This document shows positions 16,893-26,481 of a DNA stretch of 64,000 nt, piece by piece. The notes under the pieces are model-generated. The model was not told the origin of the DNA, did no database searches, and worked only from the letters and a program-made list of their open reading frames with translations. The first letter of the stretch is position 1. Each line of letters begins with the position of its first letter. Where the stretch lies: positions 1 through 64,000 of the forward strand of contig JAZRUG010000027.1 in assembly GCA_045652425.1 (NCBI GenBank), in the 5' to 3' direction. The stretch comes from RGIG1995 sp045652425 (GTDB lineage Bacteria; Bacillota; Clostridia; Oscillospirales; CAG-272). The position numbers and the translations under genes are program-made.

Positions 16893-19800
16893 TCAGTGGA
16901 TTTCATTTTTTGCAGCCAAATAATCAGAAATCAACTGTCCGACATATGAAAAAACATCTGTATTTTTTTCTATTTTACAGCTGACATAAGGCTTTGAACC
17001 AAGGTTAATTAAAATTTTTCCTTTATTTTGCGCCGCTAAATACGTCCATGCAGCAGCATCCATTTCATAAGGATAAATCAAAACGTTTGACGTTCTTCTT
17101 TCTATCTTGCTTATTCCTGCATCACTAGCTTGTTTTCTCAACAAAGCAACCTTCAAAAGTTCAAGAACGGACTTGGGTAAATCACCGTATCTATCAAGCA
17201 ATTCATCTGTTACATCCTGCAAATCAAGTTGGTTTTCGATAAGAGCTATCTTCTTATAAACATCAATCCTTTGCGATGCAACTTTTATATAGTTTTCAGG
17301 AACATAAGCGTTCACATTCAAATCGACAGCGCACTCTTTCTTGGCTTTAGGACTTTCGCCTTTCTCCTCAAGAATCGCCTCGTTAAGAAGTTTCATATAC
17401 ATATCATATCCCACAGTCTGCAAATGACCGTGTTGTTCGGCACCGAGTATATTACCCGCGCCTCTTATTTCAAGGTCTCGCAAAGCAACCTTAAACCCAG
17501 CGCCAAATTCTGTATATTCTTTTATTGCAGAAAGTCTTTTGGTCGCAATTTCCGTTAATGCTTTGCCTTTTGAAAAAGTAAAATATGCATAAGCGCGTCT
17601 GCTGCTTCTTCCAACTCTGCCTCGTATCTGATGAAGCTGAGCTAAGCCAAATTTGTCTGCATTTTCAATAATAAGCGTATTGGCGTTCGGAACGTCAACA
17701 CCGCTTTCAATTATTGTAGTCGAAACAAAAACGTCTATTTCCCCCTCAACAAGCGAGCGCCAAAGTTCACTTATGGTCTCTTTATCCATTTTGCCATGCG
17801 CTATAGCAATTCTTGCGTCTGGTGCCATAGCCGCCACTCTTCGCGCGGCATAGTCGATAGTTTCAATATTATTATGCAGATAAAATACCTGTCCGCCTCG
17901 GCGCAACTCCTTCTTTATCGCCTCTGCTATTATAAGTTCATCATATTCAAGAACGTATGACTGTACGGGCAATCTGTCGCCGGGCGCCTCTTCGAGCACA
18001 GACATATCCCTTATACCACTCATCGCCATATTAAGTGTTCTTGGGATAGGGGTTGCAGTTAACGTTAATGCGTCAATATTTTTGGTCATTTGTTTCAGCT
18101 TCTCTTTGTGCGCAACGCCAAACCTTTGTTCCTCATCGATAATAACAAGCCCCAAATCCTTGAACTCAATATCCTTGCTGAAAAGTCTGTGCGTACCGAC
18201 AACGATGTCCGTTTCTCCGCGTTTTATTCTTCTCACGGTTTCAGCCTGTTGTTTCGGCGTCGAAAATCTTGAAAGCATATCTATTTTTACAGGGAAACCG
18301 CGCATACGTGCTGAAATTGTCTGAAAATGTTGCAGCGCCAGTATGGTTGTAGGTACAAGTATAGCTACCTGCTTTGAGCTGTTCACTGCCTTGAATGCTG
18401 CACGCAAAGCAACCTCCGTCTTACCAAACCCAACATCTCCGCAAAGCAATCTATCCATAGGGTATGCTTGTTCCATATCAGACTTTATTTCATTTATAGC
18501 TGCAAGCTGTCCGTCAGTTTCTTCATACTCAAACCCTGACTCAAAGTCTGCCTGCATAGCATCGTCTTTATCAAATGCAATACCTTTTTTTCTCAATCTC
18601 TCGGCATAAAGTTCGATAAGCTCTTTTGCCATATCTTTTGCGGCTTTTTTTACTTTAGTCTTTGCTTTATACCACTCAGTACCGCCCATTTTTGACAGTT
18701 TTAAAGTACCGTCTTCAGCTCTTGCTCCTATATATTTCGCAATCGAATCGAGCTGTGTACACGGTAAATAAAGCATATCATTTCCGGAATAAAGAATCTT
18801 CACAAAATCCTTTGTTATACCGTCAAGAGTAAGTGTATGAAGTCCAAGATACTGCCCAATACCGTGGGTATCGTGTACAACGTAATCGCCCTCAACAAGG
18901 TCGGCATACGACAAAATCTTTTCTTGCGCACTTCTCTTGTTTGCCTTTTTCTTTTTCTTCTTGTAACTATCTTTTATATTTAGTCCCGAATTAGCTCTGA
19001 GAGAAAGACATACAAATTTTGATACGGTTAATTCAAAACCGCCGATCACACAATCATTTACGATGCAAGGTAATCCTTTAGTTAAATCAGTTCCCTCTTT
19101 TAAACCTGTTATAGCTCCAACACCCGCATCGGACAGCATATTTAGAAGTGTCTTTGTTTTCTGCTCACTCTCGGTCAATATTACAATTTTATATCTATTC
19201 TGTATATATGAGGAAAGATCCTCAAGCAACAGAGAAAAATTCTCAAAATACGATACAGTCTGTTTGGTAATAAAATTATACACTCCGGACAGCTTTTTAC
19301 CGCCCATAGAACTTAAAAAAGTATCCGTAAAAAGAGTCGGTGTCTTGTCGGTGTGATATTCAAAATCAGCAACACTCTTTGCATATTCCGCATATTTCGA
19401 AGGAACACTGCCAATTTCAACAAGTTCTGTTACGTTTTGGCTTTCGTGCCACTCAAATGATTTAAGCCTATCATTAACCCCGCTGTAAGAATGAACTATG
19501 CAAAAACAATCAGACATATAATCAAGCAAAGTTTCTTTTTCTGGATAAACCAAAGATATATACTTATCTGCAAAGTTGCACTCATTCCCGGAAACCACCG
19601 TTTCATACTCTTCCTTAACAGTGTCTTCAGCAGGTGTTCCACCTATTTTCTTCAAGTGGGAAGAAAGTGCTTTTTTGAGCTCTTCACGCTTCTCGCTTGA
19701 AACGATAACCTCTTTTGCAGATATTATCTTAAATAAATTTATTAGCTCAAGTTTTCTTTGGGACAGAACGTCAAAAGTCCCCATCTGCTCTATATCCGTA

Positions 19801-20411
19801 TCAAAAAAATCAATTCTGACAGGATTGTCACAGCAAGGGGAAAACACATCAAGTATACCGCCTCTGACAGAATATTGACCAATACTATCAACCATATCTA
19901 CGTGAGTGTAGCCATTTTCTTCAAGAAACTTTGTGATTTCCTTCAAATCATAAGTCTTATCCGCATCAATAACCAAGCAAGCTTCTTTCAGTTTTGATCT
20001 TGGAACAGTATATTGTAATGCAGCATCAGGAGTTGCCAAAACTACGTCAAATCCCCCCTCAACAACCGTATACAAAACGTTCAATCTGTCATATTCGTAC
20101 TCATGAGATGCAGTTATATTATGGAAAACCAAATCCCTGTATGGGTAAACCAAGCATTTTTTGCCGCACGATTCAAACGCATTTTTCAACCTATGTTGTG
20201 TTTTTTCATCCGGACATATAAGCAAGACTCCTTTATCGGTGTTTTGCTTTATACCCGTAATCAACTCCGTGTAAAAAGCTTCGGAAGCCCCCTCACTCAA
20301 TCCAGTTACAGACATCGGGCGTGGACGTTCCGAAGATATTTGAGTAAGTGCGTTCGAAAGTATGCTCTTATACTCTTTTTCGTTTTTGATTTGTTGTGTA
20401 ATTATACTCAT
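16893..20411 (-). CDS. mfd: Transcription-repair coupling factor Mfd
   Basis: Mfd removes stalled RNA polymerase from DNA lesions and recruits UvrA. The 1172-aa protein has the N-terminal UvrB-like module, a lysine-rich spacer and the polymerase-interaction domain starting ADLVEGDYVVHDTHGIG. The SF2 translocase carries GDVGFGKTEVALRAAF (Walker A) and VIIDEEQRFG (DEEQ box), followed by the TRG motif region QIRGRVGRSSRRAYAY. Length is normal. It is 2 nt from pth, the same pairing as in Bacillus. Confidence 0.98.
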   Translation of the reverse strand: MSIITQQIKNEKEYKSILSNALTQISSERPRPMSVTGLSEGASEAFYTELITGIKQNTDKGVLLICPDEKTQHRLKNAFESCGKKCLVYPYRDLVFHNITASHEYEYDRLNVLYTVVEGGFDVVLATPDAALQYTVPRSKLKEACLVIDADKTYDLKEITKFLEENGYTHVDMVDSIGQYSVRGGILDVFSPCCDNPVRIDFFDTDIEQMGTFDVLSQRKLELINLFKIISAKEVIVSSEKREELKKALSSHLKKIGGTPAEDTVKEEYETVVSGNECNFADKYISLVYPEKETLLDYMSDCFCIVHSYSGVNDRLKSFEWHESQNVTELVEIGSVPSKYAEYAKSVADFEYHTDKTPTLFTDTFLSSMGGKKLSGVYNFITKQTVSYFENFSLLLEDLSSYIQNRYKIVILTESEQKTKTLLNMLSDAGVGAITGLKEGTDLTKGLPCIVNDCVIGGFELTVSKFVCLSLRANSGLNIKDSYKKKKKKANKRSAQEKILSYADLVEGDYVVHDTHGIGQYLGLHTLTLDGITKDFVKILYSGNDMLYLPCTQLDSIAKYIGARAEDGTLKLSKMGGTEWYKAKTKVKKAAKDMAKELIELYAERLRKKGIAFDKDDAMQADFESGFEYEETDGQLAAINEIKSDMEQAYPMDRLLCGDVGFGKTEVALRAAFKAVNSSKQVAILVPTTILALQHFQTISARMRGFPVKIDMLSRFSTPKQQAETVRRIKRGETDIVVGTHRLFSKDIEFKDLGLVIIDEEQRFGVAHKEKLKQMTKNIDALTLTATPIPRTLNMAMSGIRDMSVLEEAPGDRLPVQSYVLEYDELIIAEAIKKELRRGGQVFYLHNNIETIDYAARRVAAMAPDARIAIAHGKMDKETISELWRSLVEGEIDVFVSTTIIESGVDVPNANTLIIENADKFGLAQLHQIRGRVGRSSRRAYAYFTFSKGKALTEIATKRLSAIKEYTEFGAGFKVALRDLEIRGAGNILGAEQHGHLQTVGYDMYMKLLNEAILEEKGESPKAKKECAVDLNVNAYVPENYIKVASQRIDVYKKIALIENQLDLQDVTDELLDRYGDLPKSVLELLKVALLRKQASDAGISKIERRTSNVLIYPYEMDAAAWTYLAAQNKGKILINLGSKPYVSCKIEKNTDVFSYVGQLISDYLAAKNEIH

Positions 20412-20413
20412 AA

Positions 20414-21040
20414 TCAGTTATACATTCCCATAGCTTGTTCTGTCTTGCCTTCAACCATAAGTGTCAAGGCGGGATAAACACTTTCTATACATTTAAAAGT
20501 TGCTTCCAGGTCTTCTTTTGCAATATTTCCAAGAACCCAATCAGCAAGGTCGTATTCGGGATTAGGTTTTGCGCCAACACCTATCTTAATCCGAGGAAAT
20601 TCATTCGAATTCAAATGATATATTATACTTTTTATACCATTGTGTCCGCCGTCACTTCCCTTTTGTCTTATACGCATTTTCCCGGGCGCAAGTGAAATAT
20701 CATCATAAATCACTATTACATTTTCAACAGGAATCTTATAAAACTCAACTGCTTCTCTTACTGCTTCTCCGCTATTGTTCATAAAAGTTTGCGGCTTCAT
20801 AAACAAAACCCTTTTTCCGGCAAAATCACAGTCGGCAACAAGTGATTTAAACTTCGATTTTGTAATCTTTATGCCCAGTTTCTCTGAAAGATATTCAAGT
20901 GCCATAAATCCAATATTATGTCTTGTACGCGAATACTTATCACCTGGATTGCCAAGACCGACAACAAGATGGGTAAAGTTACCTGATGGGGTATCATTCT
21001 TCTTTTCAATCTGCTTAAACAAATCAAATATATTGCTCAT
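20414..21040 (-). CDS. pth: Peptidyl-tRNA hydrolase
   Basis: Pth releases tRNA from stalled peptidyl-tRNA. The 208-aa protein has VVGLGNPGDKYSRTRHNIGF with the catalytic histidine, the MKPQTFMNNSGEAV block and DDISLAPGKMRIRQKGSDGGHNG. It carries about 25 extra N-terminal residues before the catalytic fold. The start ATG 21040 follows GGAAGGAAAAAATAAA. Confidence 0.96.
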   Translation of the reverse strand: MSNIFDLFKQIEKKNDTPSGNFTHLVVGLGNPGDKYSRTRHNIGFMALEYLSEKLGIKITKSKFKSLVADCDFAGKRVLFMKPQTFMNNSGEAVREAVEFYKIPVENVIVIYDDISLAPGKMRIRQKGSDGGHNGIKSIIYHLNSNEFPRIKIGVGAKPNPEYDLADWVLGNIAKEDLEATFKCIESVYPALTLMVEGKTEQAMGMYN

Positions 21041-21345
21041 TTTATTTTTTCCTTCCAAGCGTTGTTAACGCCTTCTGTTTTTTGTAATTTTTTATCTTAA
21101 CACGCAAAAAAAGCGGTAAAATGCAAATAGTAACATTTGAAAAATCCGCTAAATTTGTTATATAAAAATGGTAGAAAAGTTGTTTTTTTCCTTACACAAA
21201 TAATTATACTACTTTCAGGTCAAAAAAATCAATAGTTTTTGTTCAAATTATCACCCAAATTTCGTATAATTTTTCGTTATATCTACCAAAATATCAAAAA
21301 TAAAGAAAAAAATGTGAAAAAGGTATGGAAATTTACATTTATTTA
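21041..21345. other. Intergenic region between pth and ppdK
   Basis: A divergent AT-rich spacer of about 300 nt. Apart from the ppdK promoter at its right end I see no gene and no clear structured RNA. Confidence 0.6.
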
Positions 21346-21354
21346 TGGTAGAAT
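21346..21354 (+). promoter_or_regulatory. Extended -10 promoter of ppdK
   Basis: TGGTAGAAT is an extended -10 box 55 nt before the ppdK start, without a good -35 box. The ribosome site is TGGAGGAATTTTGAA. Confidence 0.5.
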
Positions 21355-21409
21355 ACAGTTTGGTCTAATAGAAAAAATTTAAAATATATATTTATGGAGG
21401 AATTTTGAA

Positions 21410-24043
21410 ATGGCAAAGAAGTATTGTTACCTTTTTAAAGAAGGTAATGCAAAAATGCGTGAAATCCTCGGCGGTAAGGGCGCTAACCTTGCTGAAATGA
21501 CACAGCTCGGTCTCCCCGTACCTCAGGGCTTCACTATCTCGACAGAAGCTTGTACTCAATATTATGAGGACGGCAGAAAGATTAACGCTGATATTCAGGC
21601 TGAGATTATGCAGTACATCGATAAGATGGAAGAAATCACAGGCAAAAAATTCGGCGACGAAGAAAATCCTCTCCTTGTGTCCGTACGTAGTGGCGCTCGC
21701 GCTTCTATGCCCGGTATGATGGATACTATCCTTAACCTCGGTCTTAACGAAAAGGTTGTTGAAGTTATCGCTGCTAAGTCCGGTAACCCCAGATGGGCTT
21801 GGGACTGTTACAGAAGATTTATCCAGATGTATTCCGACGTTGTTATGGAAGTTGGAAAGAAATATTTTGAACAACTCATCGACAAGATGAAAGAAGAAAA
21901 AGGTGTAACTCAGGACGTTGAACTTACTGCTGATGACCTTAAGGAACTCGCAAGTCAGTTCAAGGCTGAATACAAGAACAAGATCGGTAAGGACTTCCCC
22001 ACTGATCCTAAAGAACAGCTCTTCGGCGCTGTTGAAGGCGTATTCAGAAGCTGGGACAACCCCCGTGCAAACGTATATAGAAGAGACAACGATATTCCCT
22101 ACAGCTGGGGTACTGCAGTTAACGTACAGATGATGGCGTTCGGTAATATGGGCGAAACATCCGGTACAGGCGTCGCATTTACACGTGATCCCGCTACAGG
22201 TGAAAAGAAGCTTATGGGTGAGTTCCTTATGAACGCTCAGGGCGAAGACGTTGTTGCAGGTGTTCGTACACCTATGCCTATCTCCAAGATGGAAGAAATT
22301 ATGCCTGAAGTATTCAAGCAGTTCACTGACATTTGTAACACTCTTGAAAACCATTACCGCGATATGCAGGATATGGAATTTACAATTGAAGATAAGAAGC
22401 TCTATATGCTTCAGACAAGAAACGGTAAGAGAACAGCAAAAGCTGCTCTTAAGATTGCTTGCGACCTTGTTGATGAAAAGATGATTTCTGAAAAAGAAGC
22501 TGTTGCAATGATCGATCCCAGAAACCTTGACACACTTCTCCATCCCCAGTTTGATGCTAAAGCGCTTAAGGCTGCTACAGCTCTCGCAAAAGCTCTTCCT
22601 GCATCTCCCGGTGCTGCTTGCGGTAAAGTAGTATTTACTGCTGAAGACGCTGCTGAATGGAACGCAAGAGGCGAAAAGGTTGTTCTTGTTCGTCTTGAAA
22701 CATCTCCTGAAGACATCGAAGGTATGAAGGCTTCTCAGGGTATCCTCACTGTTCGTGGTGGTATGACTTCTCACGCTGCCGTTGTTGCTCGTGGTATGGG
22801 TACATGCTGTGTATCCGGTTGTTCCGCAATCAACATGGATGAAGATAACAAGGTATTTACACTTGCAGGCAAGACATTCACAGAAGGTAGCTTCATCTCT
22901 ATTGATGGTTCTACAGGTAACATCTACGAAGGTCTCATTCCTACTGTTGACGCTGAAATCGTTGGCGAATTCAAGCAGATTATGGACTGGGCTGACAAGT
23001 ACAGAAAGCTTCAGGTTAGAACAAACGCTGATAACGTTACAGACGCTAAGAAGGCATTTGAACTCGGCGCTGAAGGTATCGGTCTCTGCCGTACAGAACA
23101 TATGTTCTTCGAAGGCGACAGAATTGCTGCTATCCGTGAAATGATCTGCTCTGACACTGTTGAACAGAGAGAAAAAGCTCTTGATAAGCTTCTTCCTATG
23201 CAGCAGGGCGACTTCGAAAAACTTTACGAAGCTATGGAAGGCAGACCTGTTACAATCAGATTCCTCGATCCCCCTCTCCATGAGTTCGTTCCCACTGAAG
23301 AAAAGGACATCGAGCTCCTCGCTCAGACTCAAGGCAAGACAGTTGCTGAAATCAAGGCTATCATCGCTTCCCTCCATGAGTTCAACCCCATGATGGGTCA
23401 CCGTGGTTGCCGTCTCGCAGTAACATACCCTGAAATCGCTAAGATGCAGACAAAGGCAGTTATCCGTGCTGCTATCAACACACAGAAGAAGCACTCCGAA
23501 TGGAAGGTTCTTCCTGAAATCATGATTCCTCTCGTAGGCGAAATCAAAGAGCTTAAGTTCGTTAAGGACGTTGTAGTTGCTACTGCTGATGCAGAAATCG
23601 CTGCTGCAGGCGTTGAACTCACCTACAAGGTTGGTACAATGATCGAAATCCCCAGAGCTGCTCTCACAGCAGACGAAATCGCTAAGGAAGCAGAGTTCTT
23701 CAGTTTCGGTACAAACGACCTTACACAGATGACATTCGGCTTCAGCCGTGATGACGCTGGTAAGTTCCTCCCCGCATACTATGACACCAAGATTTACGAA
23801 AACGATCCCTTCGCTCGTCTCGACCAGAACGGCGTTGGTAAGCTCGTAAAGATGGCTGCTGATCTCGGTAAGGCTACTCGCCCCGACATCAAGCTCGGTA
23901 TCTGCGGCGAACACGGTGGCGACCCCACATCTGTAGAATTCTGCCACAGAATTGGTCTCTCATACGTATCTTGCTCACCTTTCCGTGTGCCGATCGCTCG
24001 TCTCTCTGCTGCTCAGGCTGCAATTAAGGAAAGTGGGAAATAA
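21410..24043 (+). CDS. ppdK: Pyruvate, phosphate dikinase
   Basis: PPDK interconverts pyruvate, ATP and phosphate with PEP, AMP and diphosphate; anaerobes use it in glycolysis. The 877-aa protein has the ATP-grasp start GGKGANLAEMTQLGLPVPQGF, split at about residues 19-39, the phosphohistidine loop GGMTSHAAVVARGMG and the PEP-domain CGEHGGDP. The codon bias is that of a highly expressed gene. Its last codons (QAAIKESGK) are written by an integrated element: the core CAGGCTGC at 24014 is the left attachment site of element 1. The other three copies encode QAAIKESK or QAAIKDNK. A long antisense frame opposite is a codon-bias shadow. Confidence 0.98.
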   Translation: MAKKYCYLFKEGNAKMREILGGKGANLAEMTQLGLPVPQGFTISTEACTQYYEDGRKINADIQAEIMQYIDKMEEITGKKFGDEENPLLVSVRSGARASMPGMMDTILNLGLNEKVVEVIAAKSGNPRWAWDCYRRFIQMYSDVVMEVGKKYFEQLIDKMKEEKGVTQDVELTADDLKELASQFKAEYKNKIGKDFPTDPKEQLFGAVEGVFRSWDNPRANVYRRDNDIPYSWGTAVNVQMMAFGNMGETSGTGVAFTRDPATGEKKLMGEFLMNAQGEDVVAGVRTPMPISKMEEIMPEVFKQFTDICNTLENHYRDMQDMEFTIEDKKLYMLQTRNGKRTAKAALKIACDLVDEKMISEKEAVAMIDPRNLDTLLHPQFDAKALKAATALAKALPASPGAACGKVVFTAEDAAEWNARGEKVVLVRLETSPEDIEGMKASQGILTVRGGMTSHAAVVARGMGTCCVSGCSAINMDEDNKVFTLAGKTFTEGSFISIDGSTGNIYEGLIPTVDAEIVGEFKQIMDWADKYRKLQVRTNADNVTDAKKAFELGAEGIGLCRTEHMFFEGDRIAAIREMICSDTVEQREKALDKLLPMQQGDFEKLYEAMEGRPVTIRFLDPPLHEFVPTEEKDIELLAQTQGKTVAEIKAIIASLHEFNPMMGHRGCRLAVTYPEIAKMQTKAVIRAAINTQKKHSEWKVLPEIMIPLVGEIKELKFVKDVVVATADAEIAAAGVELTYKVGTMIEIPRAALTADEIAKEAEFFSFGTNDLTQMTFGFSRDDAGKFLPAYYDTKIYENDPFARLDQNGVGKLVKMAADLGKATRPDIKLGICGEHGGDPTSVEFCHRIGLSYVSCSPFRVPIARLSAAQAAIKESGK
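24014..24043 (+). other. Attachment site copy 1 (3' end of ppdK, left end of element 1)
   Basis: The segment encodes QAAIKESGK and stop. It shares CAGGCTGC with copies at 30830, 36980 and 40732. Left of the core is genuine ppdK; right of it the sequence belongs to element 1. Confidence 0.8.
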
Positions 24044-24170
24044 TAACCCATTCACCAAAGTTACGGAGTTTGTGCTTAATTTAGACGATGCGAAAGCATA
24101 TCTGTATAAAGATAGCACCAAACACCGCATACACAGGTGGAACGACTTAAAAGTCAATATCTATGTATAA
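24021..24170 (+). pseudogene. Detached C-terminal piece of the element-1 serine recombinase
   Basis: From the core, the frame starting at 24015 stays open to TAA at 24168-24170 and includes the protein-like ends YLYKDSTKHRIHRWNDLKVN and IYV. It is the same frame, relative to the core, as the serine recombinase that enters the core copy at 30830 from the left. Joining the two element ends at CAGGCTGC would fuse them and lengthen the recombinase by about 50 residues. A terminator follows the stop by 3 nt. No start or ribosome site belongs to the piece itself. Inference: the attP site lies inside the recombinase gene and integration splits it. Confidence 0.65.
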
Positions 24171-24173
24171 GAG

Positions 24174-24210
24174 AACACCCTATGACTGTAAAAAGTCATA
24201 GGGTGTTTTT
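24174..24210 (+). terminator. Terminator behind ppdK and the recombinase tail
   Basis: A perfect 14-bp stem (24174-24187 with 24194-24207) is followed by TTTTTA. Confidence 0.92.
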
Positions 24211-24216
24211 ATGCTT

Positions 24217-24251
24217 TAAAATAAGCGAGCCCCGAATCAATCGGGGCTCGC
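24217..24251 (-). terminator. Terminator of the AMP-dependent synthetase gene
   Basis: An 11-bp GC-rich stem (24225-24235 with 24241-24251) is followed on the minus strand by TTATTTTA. Confidence 0.75.
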
Positions 24252-24369
24252 CGTTAAATTAAAATTCCGCCGTTTTTATAATTTCGCCTACATATATTTA
24301 ATGCAAGAGTAATTATAGTGTATTCAATTAAAATTTAAAAATCAAGTTAGATTTTTGGGTTAGTTATAC

Positions 24370-26292
24370 TTATTTTAAGTTAGAGTAAACTTTCTTTGGT
24401 TGGGGTGGTTCAACAACAGGAATATTACCTGTATATTCAACAACAACAGGAGATTCATTTTTAGGCAATTCTACACTATAAATGTTACCTGATGCATCGG
24501 CTTGATAATAGCCTTCTCTAACTTCTGTCAAAGATATAACTTCCCGTTTATCAGTAGAAAGACTCTTGGCAAAATGTGTTCTAAAAATCACACCCATTGG
24601 CTTGTGGCATAACTTGTGGTCATAATAGTACTTATATATTGCTTTGAGAACATCACAAGGGTTGTGTGTGGGAAGAATGGTGACATTAGCAACAATTTCT
24701 CCTTCGCCGTGTTCCTCTGTTGGTACAATAATTGGTTGTGCCTCCATAATACCATCAATGTTTAACAAAATATCTCGCATATCAAACAAGAAGGTACCTT
24801 CTTCAAAATCAACGGGGTTTACCTTACCATTAGTGAAAGTAACACCTGATTTGTATTTTCCATTAGCGGTCTTAACTGCAAAATCTGATGCTCTTCCCAA
24901 CATACTATATACGGGTTTCCCTTTAAAATCGCCAACAATTTCAACTATATCATTGTTAGTACCATAAACTCTGCCGTTTTCATCTGCAAAATGATAAAAG
25001 TCATTTGTTGCTTTTTCGTCGTTTAAATAACCACTCATTTGCCACGGTGCATTAATGTATAGTATTCCACGTTTCCCAATTTGAGTTATTGCTTTATTAG
25101 TTTTTGGGTCTATTAATACACCTACTGCACCTGGGAAGAAATAGCCGCTTTCATTGCAACGGTTTTCAATGCCATAAGATGCCATAACACCTGAGCCAAA
25201 CTCCGTACTGCCTGTACCAATTATAATTCTTTGGCAGCCCACTTTTTCAAATTGAGCGTTAACATCTTGTGTGGACTTATATGGTGTAGGTTCTCCACCA
25301 CATAATGGGGTTTGAAGCTTTAAAAGTCCTTCAGGAAAATCTTCTCTAGAAATTGCATAATACAAGCCAAAGGGCAAAACAACATCATCAATGTTATTAT
25401 TGAGCAATACTTCTCTTAAAACCTTGGGGTTAAAAGTATATGGGTTATATATTAAAGTAGCACCTGAAGCTCGTCTAATTAACATTGCATAAAACTGACT
25501 TGTAATGTGCGATAACGGAATAACAACTAATGACCGTGAATCTGGTTTAAGATTAAATTCAGGGAATATTTCTCTATCGTGCGACACCAATAAGGAAATA
25601 ATACCACGATGTGTATGACAAGCACATTTGGGAGCGCCTGTTGTACCACCTGTGTTTGAATATGTAGCATAACTGTCAAGCAAATTCTCCTCGATTAAAA
25701 CAACATTATCTAATTGATTGATTTTTGCTTGAGTATCTTCGGGATAAATAATCTCAATGTTTTCAGGTATATTTAAAGCCTTGATTTGATTTTTTATTTC
25801 TTCCGAACCAACAACTACCTTGTTGTCTTGAGTAGAAAACAATGTGCTTGATGTCAAAATGATTTTTTCTAATTTCACATCACCATTATTGCCTTTTAAA
25901 TGTGCAAAGGCTTCTTGTAAATCTCCAAGAAATTCAACACCTAAAATCAGGTATTTAACTCCTCTTTCTACGGTTTGCTTTTGAAAATCGGCCTGCAAAA
26001 AAGTCTTGCTGACGGTATTGGCAATAGAACCATTTGCAAGCAAGGCCATATACAAGAATTCATATTCAGGGCAATTCAGCATACTGATTGTAACGGCATC
26101 ACCTTTTTTGATGCCGATGGATATTAAATATTTTCTATAATCTTCAACATACTCCCAATATGCCTTGCGAGTAATTTTGTTTTCAAAATATTCAATAGCA
26201 ATACTGTCTTGTGGTCTTGTTGAATCTAATCGTTTAAGATAACTAACCACCGAATTTTCTTTTTCAACAATTTGTGAAATCTGCTTTTCCAT
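24370..26292 (-). CDS. AMP-dependent acyl-CoA synthetase/ligase family protein
   Basis: A 640-aa ANL-superfamily enzyme that activates a carboxylic acid as acyl-adenylate, then probably forms a CoA thioester. The P-loop is YSNTGGTTGAPKCACHTHRG (about residues 207-226), followed by GTGSTEFGSGV (A5) and LGRASDFAVK, a variant of the GRxDD hinge. The acid substrate cannot be told. ATG 26292 follows AAAAGGGGAAAACAA. Upstream sits leader RNA A with a terminator only 19 nt before the start, so expression is probably controlled by attenuation. It is cargo of element 1, divergent from the tyrosine recombinase. Confidence 0.85.
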   Translation of the reverse strand: MEKQISQIVEKENSVVSYLKRLDSTRPQDSIAIEYFENKITRKAYWEYVEDYRKYLISIGIKKGDAVTISMLNCPEYEFLYMALLANGSIANTVSKTFLQADFQKQTVERGVKYLILGVEFLGDLQEAFAHLKGNNGDVKLEKIILTSSTLFSTQDNKVVVGSEEIKNQIKALNIPENIEIIYPEDTQAKINQLDNVVLIEENLLDSYATYSNTGGTTGAPKCACHTHRGIISLLVSHDREIFPEFNLKPDSRSLVVIPLSHITSQFYAMLIRRASGATLIYNPYTFNPKVLREVLLNNNIDDVVLPFGLYYAISREDFPEGLLKLQTPLCGGEPTPYKSTQDVNAQFEKVGCQRIIIGTGSTEFGSGVMASYGIENRCNESGYFFPGAVGVLIDPKTNKAITQIGKRGILYINAPWQMSGYLNDEKATNDFYHFADENGRVYGTNNDIVEIVGDFKGKPVYSMLGRASDFAVKTANGKYKSGVTFTNGKVNPVDFEEGTFLFDMRDILLNIDGIMEAQPIIVPTEEHGEGEIVANVTILPTHNPCDVLKAIYKYYYDHKLCHKPMGVIFRTHFAKSLSTDKREVISLTEVREGYYQADASGNIYSVELPKNESPVVVEYTGNIPVVEPPQPKKVYSNLK

Positions 26293-26310
26293 TTGTTTTC
26301 CCCTTTTCTT

Positions 26311-26445
26311 ATAAAAAAGTGCGCCCCGAGGGGCGCACCGAAAAATGCTTCCCTCAATGTTGCTACACATCTGCACAAAGTCAGGAAGAGAGAATACATT
26401 TTTACCAAATAGTATTCCCTAACTTGTGCATATTCAGATGTGTAG
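26311..26445 (-). ncRNA. Leader RNA A (new candidate class), before the AMP-dependent synthetase
   Basis: A 135-nt leader. Helix P1 pairs CTACACATCTG (26445-26435) with CAGATGTGTAG (26373-26363). Inside, TGCACA/TGTGCA and a hairpin with GAATAC/GTATTC present the conserved loop TTTGGTAAAAATG. After P1 comes GAGGGAAGCATTTTT (26355-26341), which can pair with the AAAAAUGU loop and with CUUCC beside it. A 9-bp GC-rich terminator (26319-26338) with TTTTTTAT follows. GAGGG can also pair with CCCUC inside the terminator, giving an antiterminator. It is the shortest member of the three-leader family. Confidence 0.72.
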
Positions 26446-26452
26446 CCCTTAC

Positions 26453-26481
26453 AGTATAACACAAAACCTTTTAATTATCAA
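26453..26481 (-). promoter_or_regulatory. Promoter of leader RNA A and the synthetase gene
   Basis: TTGATA (26476-26481) and TATACT (26453-26458) are 17 nt apart on the minus strand; P1 begins 7 nt after the -10 box, as in leaders B and C. Confidence 0.8.

Noticed and set aside
21392..23947. An 851-codon open frame antisense to ppdK
   Set aside because: It mirrors the strong codon bias of ppdK; its composition (very high Ser, Cys, Phe) is not protein-like and it lacks a ribosome site.
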